58,520 bases of DNA from JAZGER01 sp036480335 (GCA_036480335.1 JAZGGH010000081.1:1-58520), one strand, 5' to 3'; positions 26,193 through 35,603 are shown, counted from the stretch's first letter. The notes: generated by a model not told the origin, from the letters alone. Numbers and translations: made by a program.

Positions 26193-27398
26193 TCACCCCT
26201 GTCTTAATTGTTTACGGCGAATCATGGCTGCTAACGCTAGCAATACCGCCATTATCAACATCAGGAAAAATCCGATGGCAGGATAAGAGTGCGTAGTAAA
26301 CTGGGCAACCTTACCCTGACCAAACACGGTCGGCATAAAGGGTTTGACGGTAAATGCACCCATTTGATTGAGCGTGTGACCATACCAGTAAAGCCAGGCC
26401 GAATATTCGATAATAAAGAACAGAGGCAATGCCATTGGCACCAGAATCATCAACCAGTAAAGAGGTTTGATGCCTTTCCATACGCCATAAATGAGTAACA
26501 ACATAGCACCGATAATACCAAAGAAGACCACATCGGCAACCATCGCCATGGTTTTTACCATAGGCAGGATTTCAGTCGGATTATTGAAATAGCGGCCAAG
26601 ATTTTTCTGGTAATGCCACGACATCATCTGCCTGAGACTGCCATCCCACTGCTGACGCACATCCGCTGATTTTTTTACCTGATCAACATCAAACAGGGTT
26701 CTTAGATGTGCAATATTATCCTGTTTTTCCGAGGTGACCTCTACTACCATATCGGTTGAAACACTGGCTTCATCTTCTGTATATTCTTTACCGGCTAACG
26801 ACGCACGTAATTTCTCCAGACTCTTGACTCCCGCCTGCCGGATATCCGCAATACCAATAGAGCCAACGTCTTTATCAGTATCCTGATCCATCGAGGTAAC
26901 AAGTGCAAAGATATACCCTGGATTATGATAGTTTAGCCCGTCTTTGCCATACCATGTCATGCTCATCCAGACAGCAATGGCGAAAAACCCGACAGATACA
27001 ATAGCCAGCCGGATCCTCCGCCGAGTACACATAAAGCCCAGCAGCATAACAATCAATAGAGCCACAAGAAATGGAGAAAATGCACGTTCAATAACGCCGC
27101 CTGCCGCAATCGGATACATACCCACATAGTGATTTATCGTATCCATCTCATGCACACAATCCAGTGCTTCCGACTCTTGTAGCTCCGCTTTGTTGATTTT
27201 CCTGCAGCCGTTGAATACACCATTCATGTGAAAGTTAATCCGAACACCATCAGGAAAAGCTTCCTCAGGATAATTCGGTGCGGTCAGCGCAACCCACCAG
27301 ATAGGTGAGTAATAGACAGCAATTAACAGGCCTACCGATATCAAAATCAACAGGCTGGAGATAATTCCACGTTTGCTTCCGCTGTTAGTTTCAGTCAT
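26193..27398 (-). CDS. nosB: NosB-like membrane protein of the c-type nos cluster
   Basis: This roughly 401-residue inner-membrane protein has helices near the N-terminus (IISSLLILISVGLLIAVYY), a periplasmic loop with paired Cys (GVFNGCRKINK, LDCVHEMD), and five or so further helices. Genes of this type sit directly after nosZ in epsilonproteobacterial c-type nos clusters; the molecular role is unsettled. I chose the ATG at 27398 over a GTG three codons earlier. It is followed 7 bases later by nosD. Confidence 0.8.
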   Translation of the reverse strand: MTETNSGSKRGIISSLLILISVGLLIAVYYSPIWWVALTAPNYPEEAFPDGVRINFHMNGVFNGCRKINKAELQESEALDCVHEMDTINHYVGMYPIAAGGVIERAFSPFLVALLIVMLLGFMCTRRRIRLAIVSVGFFAIAVWMSMTWYGKDGLNYHNPGYIFALVTSMDQDTDKDVGSIGIADIRQAGVKSLEKLRASLAGKEYTEDEASVSTDMVVEVTSEKQDNIAHLRTLFDVDQVKKSADVRQQWDGSLRQMMSWHYQKNLGRYFNNPTEILPMVKTMAMVADVVFFGIIGAMLLLIYGVWKGIKPLYWLMILVPMALPLFFIIEYSAWLYWYGHTLNQMGAFTVKPFMPTVFGQGKVAQFTTHSYPAIGFFLMLIMAVLLALAAMIRRKQLRQG

Positions 27399-27447
27399 AG
27401 CTACCACGCAAAGTATTTAAGGGCATAATCTATACAAGCCATTAACG

Positions 27448-28545
27448 TTAATCGTAATCTGGATTTAACCAATCTTTTGAAGGCGCAAGCTTCTCTTTGG
27501 GTACTTTAATACGAGAGACGTAATTTATAACCATCTGCATTTGCTTGTTAGAGAACTCGGAAATCTGCTTCACCATATCTGGATTGGCATTACGGCGCTT
27601 ACCGTCCCGTATCCACTCAAATTGGCGCAGCATATAGTTGTAATGTTGCCCCTGAATCAATGGATAAAATTCTTTAGCCTTACCTTCGCCATTATCACCG
27701 TGACATTCCACACAATTATCGGCATACAGTTTCTTGCCGTCAGCAAATTCCGGTGTACCCTCTGCCCATTCACCCTTACCATTGTCCGGATTCATCGGGA
27801 TGTTGGCAATATAAGTAACCACATCGGCCATAGCCTGCTCATCGCCTATGGACTCCGGTAATGCAAACGGATACATGGTTGGATTATCACGGTTTTTACT
27901 GCGAATATCCGCCAGCTGTTTAATCAGCACTTCTTTATGCTGACCGGCTAGCTGCGGGAACGTACCATCAGGCTTACCCCAGCCTTCAGTAAGATGACAA
28001 CCCGCGCAGACTTCGTAAACCTCAATGCCATTTTCATGATCAGGTGTCAATGTTAATGTGAATTCACGCTCACCGCCTTGTGTCATCCAGACTTTTTCAC
28101 CGGAACCATCATGCTTACTACCTTGCTTCGCTGCCGCATGTCCCGCTGTTGCAGCTGTCGCCACAACTGCTGCATCTTTCTTAGGCTCAGCTACTTTGGA
28201 AACGGCACGACCTGGCTTAAAGGGCAATGAAGCCACATAGGTAGCAATCGCATCAATTTCGGCATCACTGACCAGATGCATAATCCCTTTCATGGAATCT
28301 GACTGACCATTATTGCGCTTACCCGTCTTAATATCTTTTATTTGTTGTACAAGATATTCTTTTCCCTGACCCGCAATAGATGGGTAGCCTGCAATCAATG
28401 GCGAATTTGCATCTTTCCCATGGCAGGTATGACAGGTCTTATCCGTGAAAAGCTTTTTGCCATCCAGATCTGCTGCAATGCTGGTATTCGCGCATGTAAC
28501 ACTTAAAGCGGCAACCAAAGGGATGCCCATTTTTAAAATTGACAT
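27448..28545 (-). CDS. Triheme c-type cytochrome of the nos cluster
   Basis: This roughly 365-residue periplasmic cytochrome has three CxxCH sites. CHTCH sits in a c553-like N-terminal domain, then CAGCH and CVECH in two further class I domains (LTEGWGKPDGTFPQLAGQ, LYADNCVECHGDNGEGK). An Ala/Lys linker separates the first from the rest. I chose the ATG at 28545, which opens a signal peptide (MSILKMGIPLVAALSVTC...) and has SD GAGGAG; the longest frame adds 28 unrelated residues. It is probably an electron relay to NosZ. A perfect FNR-type box lies upstream. Confidence 0.9.
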   Translation of the reverse strand: MSILKMGIPLVAALSVTCANTSIAADLDGKKLFTDKTCHTCHGKDANSPLIAGYPSIAGQGKEYLVQQIKDIKTGKRNNGQSDSMKGIMHLVSDAEIDAIATYVASLPFKPGRAVSKVAEPKKDAAVVATAATAGHAAAKQGSKHDGSGEKVWMTQGGEREFTLTLTPDHENGIEVYEVCAGCHLTEGWGKPDGTFPQLAGQHKEVLIKQLADIRSKNRDNPTMYPFALPESIGDEQAMADVVTYIANIPMNPDNGKGEWAEGTPEFADGKKLYADNCVECHGDNGEGKAKEFYPLIQGQHYNYMLRQFEWIRDGKRRNANPDMVKQISEFSNKQMQMVINYVSRIKVPKEKLAPSKDWLNPDYD

Positions 28546-28587
28546 GTCATAAATCTCCTCAATGAAAGACCATTGTAAATTGTGAGT

Positions 28588-28629
28588 AGCGTAGAGTCTG
28601 GGAGCTAAATGAGCATTGATACAGATCAA
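28588..28629 (-). promoter_or_regulatory. Perfect FNR/DNR box for the nos accessory operon
   Basis: TTGAT-ACAG-ATCAA at 28616-28629 is an exact match to the FNR-family palindrome. A -10-like TACGCT at 28588-28593 lies at class II spacing upstream of the triheme cytochrome. Because a terminator separates it from nosZ, this gives nosC-B-D-G-H-F-L-Y their own anaerobic promoter. Confidence 0.75.
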
Positions 28630-28686
28630 GTTGCTCTGTTAGATCCAGAGAATTGGCCAATGAAAAACCTTACAGATAAAAATGAA

Positions 28687-28710
28687 AAAGGGCGATTTAC
28701 ATCGCCCTTT
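28687..28710 (-). terminator. Rho-independent terminator after nosZ
   Basis: AAAGGGCGAT-GTAA-ATCGCCCTTT on the minus strand is a perfect 10-pair stem with a run of T at its end, 24 bases beyond the nosZ stop. It would let nosZ be transcribed in excess of the accessory genes. Confidence 0.88.
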
Positions 28711-28734
28711 TGTAGAATTAAGAAAGTGTTTATT

Positions 28735-31044
28735 TCACTTTCTCGCTCCATGCTCCTCAAGGAAGGTCTTCGCGCGTAACCCCATGTCGGCAGTTTTGAC
28801 CTGATACTGCCACCACTGGTTTGCCCAGCCCATTGCCTTGTTCCAGTCATTTTTTTCAGCAAAGCCCGCCGCTTTTTTCTTGGCATCTTCTGCAAAACCT
28901 AACTGGTCAGTTGCATCTTCTACAAGAGCGACAACCTCCGGAAAGTCCTTATAGTTATGGCTTGTGATAAAGCCTACAACCGAGTCAATAACCTTTTGGG
29001 TTTCGATGTTGGTATTAATCTGTTTGTCGTAGTCTGCCTTAGTATATGCCTGGCCTTCAGTCGTTATCTCTCCAGAACCTTTGTAGCCTTTAGGTTGTAC
29101 TAGCAAGTAACCCTGCATTTCCAGGTGCAGCGCAGAACAAAACTCAGTACAGTAGTAAGGATAAACACCTACTTTATCCGCCACAAAGGTAGCTGAAGCT
29201 GTTTTACCAGGCTCAATAGACAACTGAACATTCTGAGCATACATAGCAAAACCGTGAGTTTCATCTTCTGCACGCTCTAAGTTAGTTAAGTGAATTGAAA
29301 CGGTATCACCTTCGGTAACTTCGATAGTCTCAGGCGTGATGTGAGAACGGATGGTTGTACCATAAACATGGACTGTACATTTACCCGCATCATCACAAGT
29401 ACGTTCGATTTTCTCACGACCCGCACGTGTCTTCCACTTAGACTTCTGGTTAGTACGCGAGTCAGTACCCGACTTGTAGCGAATTGCGGGTTTAAGCTTC
29501 TTCGCTTCAATTGCTGCAACGTAGTGAGGCTCGCCTAATGGAATTGGCATATCATACAAAAGCACCATCTTGTCACCGCTAATATCAATCAACTGGTGAT
29601 TTTGTGGATGCAAAGGACCAACAGGATTAAAGCGGTCAATCGCTAGCTTATTCAATGCAACAAGGTATTTACCTTTAGGAGAAACGGTATCGCCTTCCAT
29701 TGTCAGCAAGTGACCTACGTTATAGTGAATCGGCAATTGATCCAACACTTTACCTTCACAGTAATCCCATTTAGTAATCATCGAATCAACATAAATAGAG
29801 GTATAAACCACACATTTCTTTGAATCAAATTGGTTATGAAGCGGACCTAAACCAACCGCCACAGACTTATCCAAAGCAGTTTTGATGGCAATAATGGGGA
29901 TTCCATAAGGGTCTTTACCTTCAAAATTCTTGTCTGTAATAGCCTTCTGAATTTTTGCAAAATCATAAACCCATGCGTGACTATCTAACTTACCAGCAAC
30001 GATAATCTTAGTTCCGTCTGGCGTTACATCAACACCGTGAGGGGATTTTGGCTCGGGAATCAAGAATAAAAGATCATTAGCAACCGCTTCTTTCATTGAA
30101 ATCAATGTAGAACCGTTAACTTTCTTACCCACTTTACCTGCTTTAACTAGCTCTGCTGCTTTCTTCCAGTTGGTCACATGCATGAAGTCAGTATCTTTAG
30201 AAGAACAACCGGCCTCGTAAGGAGGACGTCCCTTCTCAATACCACCTACATAACGCTCTGTACAGAATGAGTTAGTGAAACCCCAACCGTAAGATGGACC
30301 TTTACCCGCATCGGATAAATCCTGAGAGTAAGGAGGCAACTCAATTGAGAAAGAGTCATCAGGCTTAATGCGGCCTTCTTCTTTATTAAATTTCCAGTAG
30401 GTTAAAACGCCACGGAAATCATCATTAAAGTTAGTTAACGATACAACATCAGTATTACCCACAAAAGGGGCCGCATACTGAGAAGCTTCCATAATGTATT
30501 CAGAGTTAGGCGTTACAAAAGCACCACCATGAGCAGATCTCATAAAAGGGTTAACTACAATCTGCTTGGTCTCAAAGTCGTGTAGATCAATAACGGCAAT
30601 ACGTGGATTCGCTTTATCATTGATGAAAACGAACTTTCCATCAGACTCACCATTGGTTTCAGATAATGCTGGGTGATGGGTATCACCATAAGTAATATCT
30701 TTACCCTCGATTCTGCCTTGAGCCATTACTGCTTTAGACTCATCATCAAAACCATAACCCTGCCATGGCTCAGGTGTAAATACACCGATGTACTTGAGGA
30801 TACGCATAGAAGGAATACCGTAAACAATAACCTGCCCAGACTGTCCACCCGAACTAAACGCGAGGAATTCATCACGCCCACCCGTTGGTGTGTAAGTCTT
30901 AGCGGCCGCTAATATATCTTTCTCGGTCAAACCACGCGCCTTCATAACATCTTGAAGCGAATCAGCAGCCATTGCTGATCCTGCAGTTATACCAAGAAAA
31001 GACGCGACGACTGACGTCACCATCATTTTCTTCATCAGTTTCAT
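28735..31044 (-). CDS. nosZ: Sec-dependent (clade II) nitrous oxide reductase
   Basis: This 769-residue periplasmic enzyme reduces N2O to N2. The signal peptide (KKMMVTSVVASFLGITAGSAMA) has no twin-arginine motif, the mark of clade II NosZ. The beta-propeller carries the CuZ histidines in DTHHP, RSAHGG, SPHGVD, GPLHNQ, NVGHLL, HPQNHQ and GEPHY. The cupredoxin domain has the CuA site YYCTEFCSALHLEM. About 110 residues follow the CuA domain as a helical, heme-free extension. SD GAGGAG is present. It diverges from the diheme cytochrome gene and heads the nos cluster. Confidence 0.97.
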   Translation of the reverse strand: MKLMKKMMVTSVVASFLGITAGSAMAADSLQDVMKARGLTEKDILAAAKTYTPTGGRDEFLAFSSGGQSGQVIVYGIPSMRILKYIGVFTPEPWQGYGFDDESKAVMAQGRIEGKDITYGDTHHPALSETNGESDGKFVFINDKANPRIAVIDLHDFETKQIVVNPFMRSAHGGAFVTPNSEYIMEASQYAAPFVGNTDVVSLTNFNDDFRGVLTYWKFNKEEGRIKPDDSFSIELPPYSQDLSDAGKGPSYGWGFTNSFCTERYVGGIEKGRPPYEAGCSSKDTDFMHVTNWKKAAELVKAGKVGKKVNGSTLISMKEAVANDLLFLIPEPKSPHGVDVTPDGTKIIVAGKLDSHAWVYDFAKIQKAITDKNFEGKDPYGIPIIAIKTALDKSVAVGLGPLHNQFDSKKCVVYTSIYVDSMITKWDYCEGKVLDQLPIHYNVGHLLTMEGDTVSPKGKYLVALNKLAIDRFNPVGPLHPQNHQLIDISGDKMVLLYDMPIPLGEPHYVAAIEAKKLKPAIRYKSGTDSRTNQKSKWKTRAGREKIERTCDDAGKCTVHVYGTTIRSHITPETIEVTEGDTVSIHLTNLERAEDETHGFAMYAQNVQLSIEPGKTASATFVADKVGVYPYYCTEFCSALHLEMQGYLLVQPKGYKGSGEITTEGQAYTKADYDKQINTNIETQKVIDSVVGFITSHNYKDFPEVVALVEDATDQLGFAEDAKKKAAGFAEKNDWNKAMGWANQWWQYQVKTADMGLRAKTFLEEHGARK

Positions 31045-31162
31045 AGTCTATTGCTCCTCACGAACGTTAAGTGTAAACAGCCAATCAGGGATCATGTTCA
31101 AGCATCTCTAATCTTGAAATATATACAATTTCAGCGTGTCAATTTGTCGCACTGTCAGAAGT

Positions 31163-31201
31163 TTAATACCCAGGCCCTGATTTTTAATTGACTTGAATCA
31201 A
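31163..31201 (-). promoter_or_regulatory. FNR/DNR-type promoter of nosZ
   Basis: TTGAC-TTGA-ATCAA at 31188-31201 matches the FNR-family palindrome with one mismatch. On the minus strand a -10-like TATTAA at 31163-31168 lies about 29 bases from the box centre, consistent with activation of nosZ. The site lies in the 274-base divergent region and could also affect the diheme cytochrome gene, though I see no good -10 on that side. Confidence 0.65.
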
Positions 31202-31318
31202 GTGCGCTCACAAATGCATCACCTAACGGCTCAAAACTTCCATGATCTGCAAACTTATTACATAATGCCCGCAACCACACTCCAGAAACGAAAATACAAA
31301 CAAGATAAGTAGGCATTT

Positions 31319-32065
31319 ATGAAAACTCATTACCTGTTCTTTTTTCTGGGCATAGCATTCTCAGGCAGTCTGTATGCTGAGGCCCCTCAATACACGACAA
31401 CGCAACTGGCGCAAAGAATGCTGGAAATTGACCAGATGTTTAATATTGAACAGCATCATTATGATAAAAATATCGGTGATGAAATCAATCAGGTCTGTGC
31501 CGGATGCCACAATGAATTTGGCATGGGTGGTAAAGAGGGAAAGTATCCGCGCCTGGCAGGACAGCCAGTAAGCTACATACTCCGACAGGTTATGCTATTT
31601 CGTGAACGATTACGGCCCAATATCACCATGATTGAACATGTTGAGGAACGCCAGTTGCCTAACGATGAACTTATCGATATCGCTATCTATCTGAGTAAAT
31701 TACACCTGAATAATCGTTTATCCATCATTGATGAAACTGCAGCTGGTTTTGATGCTTATGCAAGATTACAGGAAGCCGAAAGCGTGATTCAGATTGGACG
31801 TAGCAAAGGGAATATTACTGTTGGTAAAAAATTATACCGAAAAGAATGCAAATCCTGTCATGGCAAACAGGGTGAAGAAAATCACGAAGAATCAATCCCG
31901 ATGCTAGCGGGGCAATATACCGTTTATCTGCAACGCCAGTTGAGTCTCTTTAAAAAAGGTATCCGCCTGCATGACCCGGAGGATCTGGAAGAAGCTTTCT
32001 TTAAAAGTTTTTCAGATAATGAAATTCGCGACATTCTAGCTTATATTTCTATGCTAGATGATTAA
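31319..32065 (+). CDS. Diheme cytochrome c, c4-like
   Basis: This 248-residue exported cytochrome has a signal peptide (FFFLGIAFSGSLYA) and two heme sites, CAGCH (about residue 60) and CKSCH (about 178). Each lies in a domain with the LAGQxxxYxxRQ motif typical of c4-type and nos/SoxE-type cytochromes. It diverges from nosZ and is a plausible electron carrier to it. It is followed by a bidirectional terminator and tRNA-Ser. Confidence 0.88.
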   Translation: MKTHYLFFFLGIAFSGSLYAEAPQYTTTQLAQRMLEIDQMFNIEQHHYDKNIGDEINQVCAGCHNEFGMGGKEGKYPRLAGQPVSYILRQVMLFRERLRPNITMIEHVEERQLPNDELIDIAIYLSKLHLNNRLSIIDETAAGFDAYARLQEAESVIQIGRSKGNITVGKKLYRKECKSCHGKQGEENHEESIPMLAGQYTVYLQRQLSLFKKGIRLHDPEDLEEAFFKSFSDNEIRDILAYISMLDD

Positions 32066-32089
32066 AAACCGGTCCAAAGAACCGGTTTT
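32065..32089. terminator. Bidirectional terminator between the cytochrome and tRNA-Ser
   Basis: AAAACCGGT-CCAAAGA-ACCGGTTTT is a perfect 9-pair stem with A-rich and T-rich sides. It can end transcription of the cytochrome on the plus strand and of tRNA-Ser/sspA on the minus strand. Confidence 0.85.
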
Positions 32090-32093
32090 AAAT

Positions 32094-32181
32094 TGGTGGA
32101 GAGGGAGGGATTCGAACCCTCGAAACGTTACCGTTTACACACTTTCCAGGCGTGCGCCTTCGACCACTCGGCCACCTCTCC
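32094..32181 (-). tRNA. tRNA-Ser(GGA)
   Basis: This 88-base tRNA has a long variable arm. The acceptor GGAGAGG pairs with CCTCTCC, the anticodon stem CACGC/GTGTG holds loop CTGGAAA (anticodon GGA), the T-arm has GGTTCGAATCC, and CCA is encoded. It decodes serine UCC and UCU. Confidence 0.95.
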
Positions 32182-32200
32182 TATTTGAACTAAATTATTC

Positions 32201-32824
32201 CTAACGCATCTCACTTTCGATTTCAGTCAAGCTCTCAATAAACGATTCGCGGGCAAATAATCGTTCCGCATAATCCATGACAGGTTTTGCCTGATCAGGT
32301 AAATCAATTTTGTAATGCTTGAGACGCCAGAGTATGGGTGCAATGCTCGCATCAACCAAAGTAAATTCATCATTCAGGAAAAATGGCTTGATAGCAAACA
32401 CATCAACACTGGATGCCAGACTATCGCGCAAAATTTTTCTGGCTTTGGCAGCCGCTTTCTCGTTATCTGATTCCAGGTCTGCTATTAAAGCATACCAGTC
32501 AGTTTCAATACGGTAGAGTGCCAGGCGACTTCTTGCTCGCGAAACCGGATCAACCGGCATTAAAGGTGGATGAGGAAAGCGCTCATCCAGATATTCCATA
32601 ATCACCCTCGGATCATAGAGAACCAGCTCCCGGTCAACCAGCATCGGCACAGATTGATAAGGGTTTAGATCAATCAGATCTTCAGGTTTGTTATCCGGGT
32701 CTATACTGGTAATTTCTACGGTGATACCTTTTTCTGCCAGCACCATTCTGACACGATGACTTTGCGGACATTCGGGATCTGAAAACAATGTCATCACTGA
32801 TCGACGATTAGCAATTACCGTCAT
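32201..32824 (-). CDS. sspA: Stringent starvation protein A (SspA)
   Basis: This 207-residue glutathione-S-transferase-fold protein binds RNA polymerase. The N-terminal thioredoxin-like domain has DPECPQSHRVRMVLAEKGI and NPYQSVPMLVDRELVLYD. The C-terminal helical domain has EYLDERFPHPPLMPVDP. It sits directly downstream of petABC, the usual gammaproteobacterial order; no sspB follows. Length agrees with the family (about 205-212). Confidence 0.93.
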   Translation of the reverse strand: MTVIANRRSVMTLFSDPECPQSHRVRMVLAEKGITVEITSIDPDNKPEDLIDLNPYQSVPMLVDRELVLYDPRVIMEYLDERFPHPPLMPVDPVSRARSRLALYRIETDWYALIADLESDNEKAAAKARKILRDSLASSVDVFAIKPFFLNDEFTLVDASIAPILWRLKHYKIDLPDQAKPVMDYAERLFARESFIESLTEIESEMR

Positions 32825-32899
32825 GTATTTTCTCCAATTCTAAAATAATGAACCGGAGGCACCTTTGGTGTCTCCGGTTATTAACCACGAACAAAAAGT

Positions 32900-33655
32900 T
32901 TAGTGAATATCTTTCCAGTATTCTTTTTTCAACAAATACGTAATGATAAATAACAGCGACAGGAAGAGTAATACCTTGATGCCCAATGCCTGACGTTGTT
33001 GTTTTATTGGCTCAGCCATATAGGCCAGGAAATTAACCAGATCGCGAATAGTTTTATCATATTCCGCCGGATTCAGAGAACCTTGTTCAACCAGTTCAAG
33101 GGATTCTAGCGATTGATGCTCATGGCCCTGGTGATCAACTTCGGTTTTGAAAACCGGTTCCTGCCATCCCTGTAACTCCCACAATACATGTGGCATACCG
33201 ACATTTGGAAAAATAGAGTTATTGACGCCAAAAGGACGTTTGCTATCCAGGTGAAATGACTTTAAGAAAGTATACAACCAGTCTTCGCCACGTACACGCG
33301 CTACCAGCGTCAAATCAGGTGGTGCTGCTCCAAACCATTTCTTTAGATCAGACCTGGTTGCAGAGATCTTCATATGATCACCAATCTTTTCACCCGTGAA
33401 CATCAGGTTTTCCAGAACATCCTCTTCCGGAATTCCCAGGTCCGCTGCCAGGCGCCCATAGCGTTGATAGGCAGCTGAATGACAACCCAGACAGTAATTC
33501 ACAAAAGTCTTCGCACCGCGCTGCAAAGATGACTTGTTATGCGGATCTATATTGGCATGTTCAAGATGCACTTTGGCACCAGAAGCAAAGGCAAATACAG
33601 ACACCATACATAACAGAATCGCCAGCAGTGGTTTTTGTATCATTGTCATTCTCAT
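32900..33655 (-). CDS. petC: Cytochrome c1 of the bc1 complex
   Basis: This 251-residue heme-binding subunit transfers electrons from the Rieske protein to soluble cytochrome c. A signal peptide (LLAILLCMVSVFAFA) is followed by heme site CLGCHS (about residue 55-59). WLYTFLKSFHLD and the GMPHVLWE Met-ligand region come next, and a C-terminal membrane anchor (ALGIKVLLFLSLLFIITYLL) ends the protein. It overlaps petB by 4 bases. Length is typical for proteobacterial c1. Confidence 0.96.
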   Translation of the reverse strand: MRMTMIQKPLLAILLCMVSVFAFASGAKVHLEHANIDPHNKSSLQRGAKTFVNYCLGCHSAAYQRYGRLAADLGIPEEDVLENLMFTGEKIGDHMKISATRSDLKKWFGAAPPDLTLVARVRGEDWLYTFLKSFHLDSKRPFGVNNSIFPNVGMPHVLWELQGWQEPVFKTEVDHQGHEHQSLESLELVEQGSLNPAEYDKTIRDLVNFLAYMAEPIKQQRQALGIKVLLFLSLLFIITYLLKKEYWKDIH

Positions 33656-34896
33656 GATGTCACCCGATCAGGTACTGGTTTGGTACTGTCTATTTTGCTG
33701 TAAATAGGCATCAGCAGGAAGAAGGCAAAATATATCGCGGTAAAGATCTGTGCCGCTAACGTTCTGCCTTCCGTAGGTGCTTGCATACCCAGATACCCAA
33801 GCACAACAAAGGCAACCACAAAACTCGCCAGCATGAACTTAAAGATGGGTCCACGATAACGAATAGATTTAACCGGACTCCTGTCTAACCAGGGCAGGAA
33901 GAACAGAATAACCACGGCTGCACCCATCAGGATAACGCCAAGGAACTTGGCACTGAACGGCCCAATATCGATGGTGACAGCCCTGAGAATCGCGTAGAAC
34001 GGCGTAAAGTACCAGACAGGTGCAATATGCTCAGGCGTTTTCAGTGAATCTGCCGGCTGAAAGTTTGCTCCTTCCAGGAAGTAACCACCACCCGCCGGAA
34101 CAAAGAAGACAACAATCGAGAAAAACATAAGGAACACGACCACGCCGACGATATCTTTTACGGAGTAGTAAGGATGGAAAGGAATGCCATCTCTGGGGAT
34201 GCCATTTTCATCCTTATTCTTTTTGATCTCGATACCATCCGGATTGTTAGAACCCACTTCATGCAACGCCAGGATATGCACGACTACCAGGCCAACCAGT
34301 ACAAACGGGACAGCGATAACATGAAAGGCAAAGAAGCGATTCAGCGTCGCATCTGAAATCACGTAGTCGCCACGAATCCACAGTGACAGATCATCACCGA
34401 TGACCGGAATAGCACCAAAGAGCGAAATAATAACCTGCGCACCCCAGTAGGACATCTGGCCCCATGGCAACAGATAACCGAAGAATGCTTCAGCCATCAG
34501 GCACAGGTAGATCAACATACCAAAGATCCACAGCAACTCACGTGGCCCCCGGTAAGACCCGTATAGCAGCGCACGAAACATATGCAGATAAACGACAACA
34601 AAAAATGCCGAAGCGCCGGTAGAATGCATATACCGAATCAGCCAGCCCCAGTTAACATCACGCATGATATATTCAACGGATGCAAAGGCAGTACTGGCAT
34701 CGGGTTTGTAGTTCATCGTCAGGAAAATGCCGGTAACAATCTGTATAACCAGCACAAACAGAGCCAGTGAGCCAAAGAAATACCAGAAATTGAAGTTTTT
34801 CGGAGCGTAGTACTTGGCCAGGTGCTCATCCCACATTTTTGTCAGCGGGAAGCGGGCATCCACCCAGTCACGCATATTTGTCAACATACCCATCAT
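33652..34896 (-). CDS. petB: Cytochrome b of the bc1 complex
   Basis: This 414-residue integral membrane subunit has eight helices and carries hemes bL and bH. The four His ligands are in RYMHSTGASAFF/VYLHMFR and RFFAFHVIAVPF/VVVHILALHE. The Qo-site loop reads PVWYF rather than PEWY, a known variant. GQMSYWGAQVI is conserved. It overlaps petA and petC by 4 bases each, so the three are translationally coupled. Confidence 0.97.
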   Translation of the reverse strand: MMGMLTNMRDWVDARFPLTKMWDEHLAKYYAPKNFNFWYFFGSLALFVLVIQIVTGIFLTMNYKPDASTAFASVEYIMRDVNWGWLIRYMHSTGASAFFVVVYLHMFRALLYGSYRGPRELLWIFGMLIYLCLMAEAFFGYLLPWGQMSYWGAQVIISLFGAIPVIGDDLSLWIRGDYVISDATLNRFFAFHVIAVPFVLVGLVVVHILALHEVGSNNPDGIEIKKNKDENGIPRDGIPFHPYYSVKDIVGVVVFLMFFSIVVFFVPAGGGYFLEGANFQPADSLKTPEHIAPVWYFTPFYAILRAVTIDIGPFSAKFLGVILMGAAVVILFFLPWLDRSPVKSIRYRGPIFKFMLASFVVAFVVLGYLGMQAPTEGRTLAAQIFTAIYFAFFLLMPIYSKIDSTKPVPDRVTS

Positions 34897-35492
34897 GCGG
34901 CTCCTACTGTACTGTCATCACCGATAAGCAACAGACTATCGCTGATGTATTTGTGAGGCGGCACTTCCAGATTGAGTGGTGCTGGTACGCCGGTAAAAAC
35001 ACGCCCGGCGAGATCGAAACGGGATCCGTGACAAGCACAGAAAAATCCACCTTTCCAGTCTGCGTCATAGGGCTGTGCGCCAATTTCTGGAACAAAGGTA
35101 GGCGAACAACCAAGATGTGTACAGATACCTATCAATACCAGTAAGTCTTCTTTAATGGATCGATACCCATTCTGGGCATATTCTGGCTGTTGTAGCTCTT
35201 CAGAATTCGGGTCACGTAATTTGCCATCAAGCTCTGGCAAAGTATCCAGCATCTCTTTGGTACGCTTAACCAGCCAGACAGGTTTACCACGCCACTCAAC
35301 ACGAATCATCTGGCCCATTTCCAACTTGCTGAAATCGGCCTCAGCCGGCGCGCCTCCCGCTTTAGCGCGTTCGCTAGGTAACATGGATGAAACAAAAGGA
35401 ACCGCAGTATAAACAGCACCAATACCGCCAACAACTGTCGCTGCCGCTGTCAAAAAACGGCGCTTACTGGTATCTACACCTTCGCCACTCAT
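34893..35492 (-). CDS. petA: Rieske iron-sulfur subunit of the bc1 complex
   Basis: This 199-residue protein has a twin-arginine-like N-terminal anchor (SKRRFLTAAATVVGG). The [2Fe-2S] ligands are in CTHLGCSP and CACHGSRFD. It takes the first electron from quinol at the Qo site. It is first of petABC; with the quinone genes near 49-51 kb it forms the respiratory backbone in this window. Confidence 0.97.
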   Translation of the reverse strand: MSGEGVDTSKRRFLTAAATVVGGIGAVYTAVPFVSSMLPSERAKAGGAPAEADFSKLEMGQMIRVEWRGKPVWLVKRTKEMLDTLPELDGKLRDPNSEELQQPEYAQNGYRSIKEDLLVLIGICTHLGCSPTFVPEIGAQPYDADWKGGFFCACHGSRFDLAGRVFTGVPAPLNLEVPPHKYISDSLLLIGDDSTVGAA

Positions 35493-35603
35493 TCACTGAT
35501 CTCCAAAATTAAGCCAGAACCCATCGAATCGACTAGACCATCTTCATACTCGAAAATGGCCAGGACAGCATCTGGACACAAGAATATTCAAAATTACCAT
35601 CAC

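Noticed and set aside
31202..31318. FNR-driven promoter toward the diheme cytochrome
   Set aside because: No acceptable -10 at the right spacing on the plus strand, although the shared box could still influence it.
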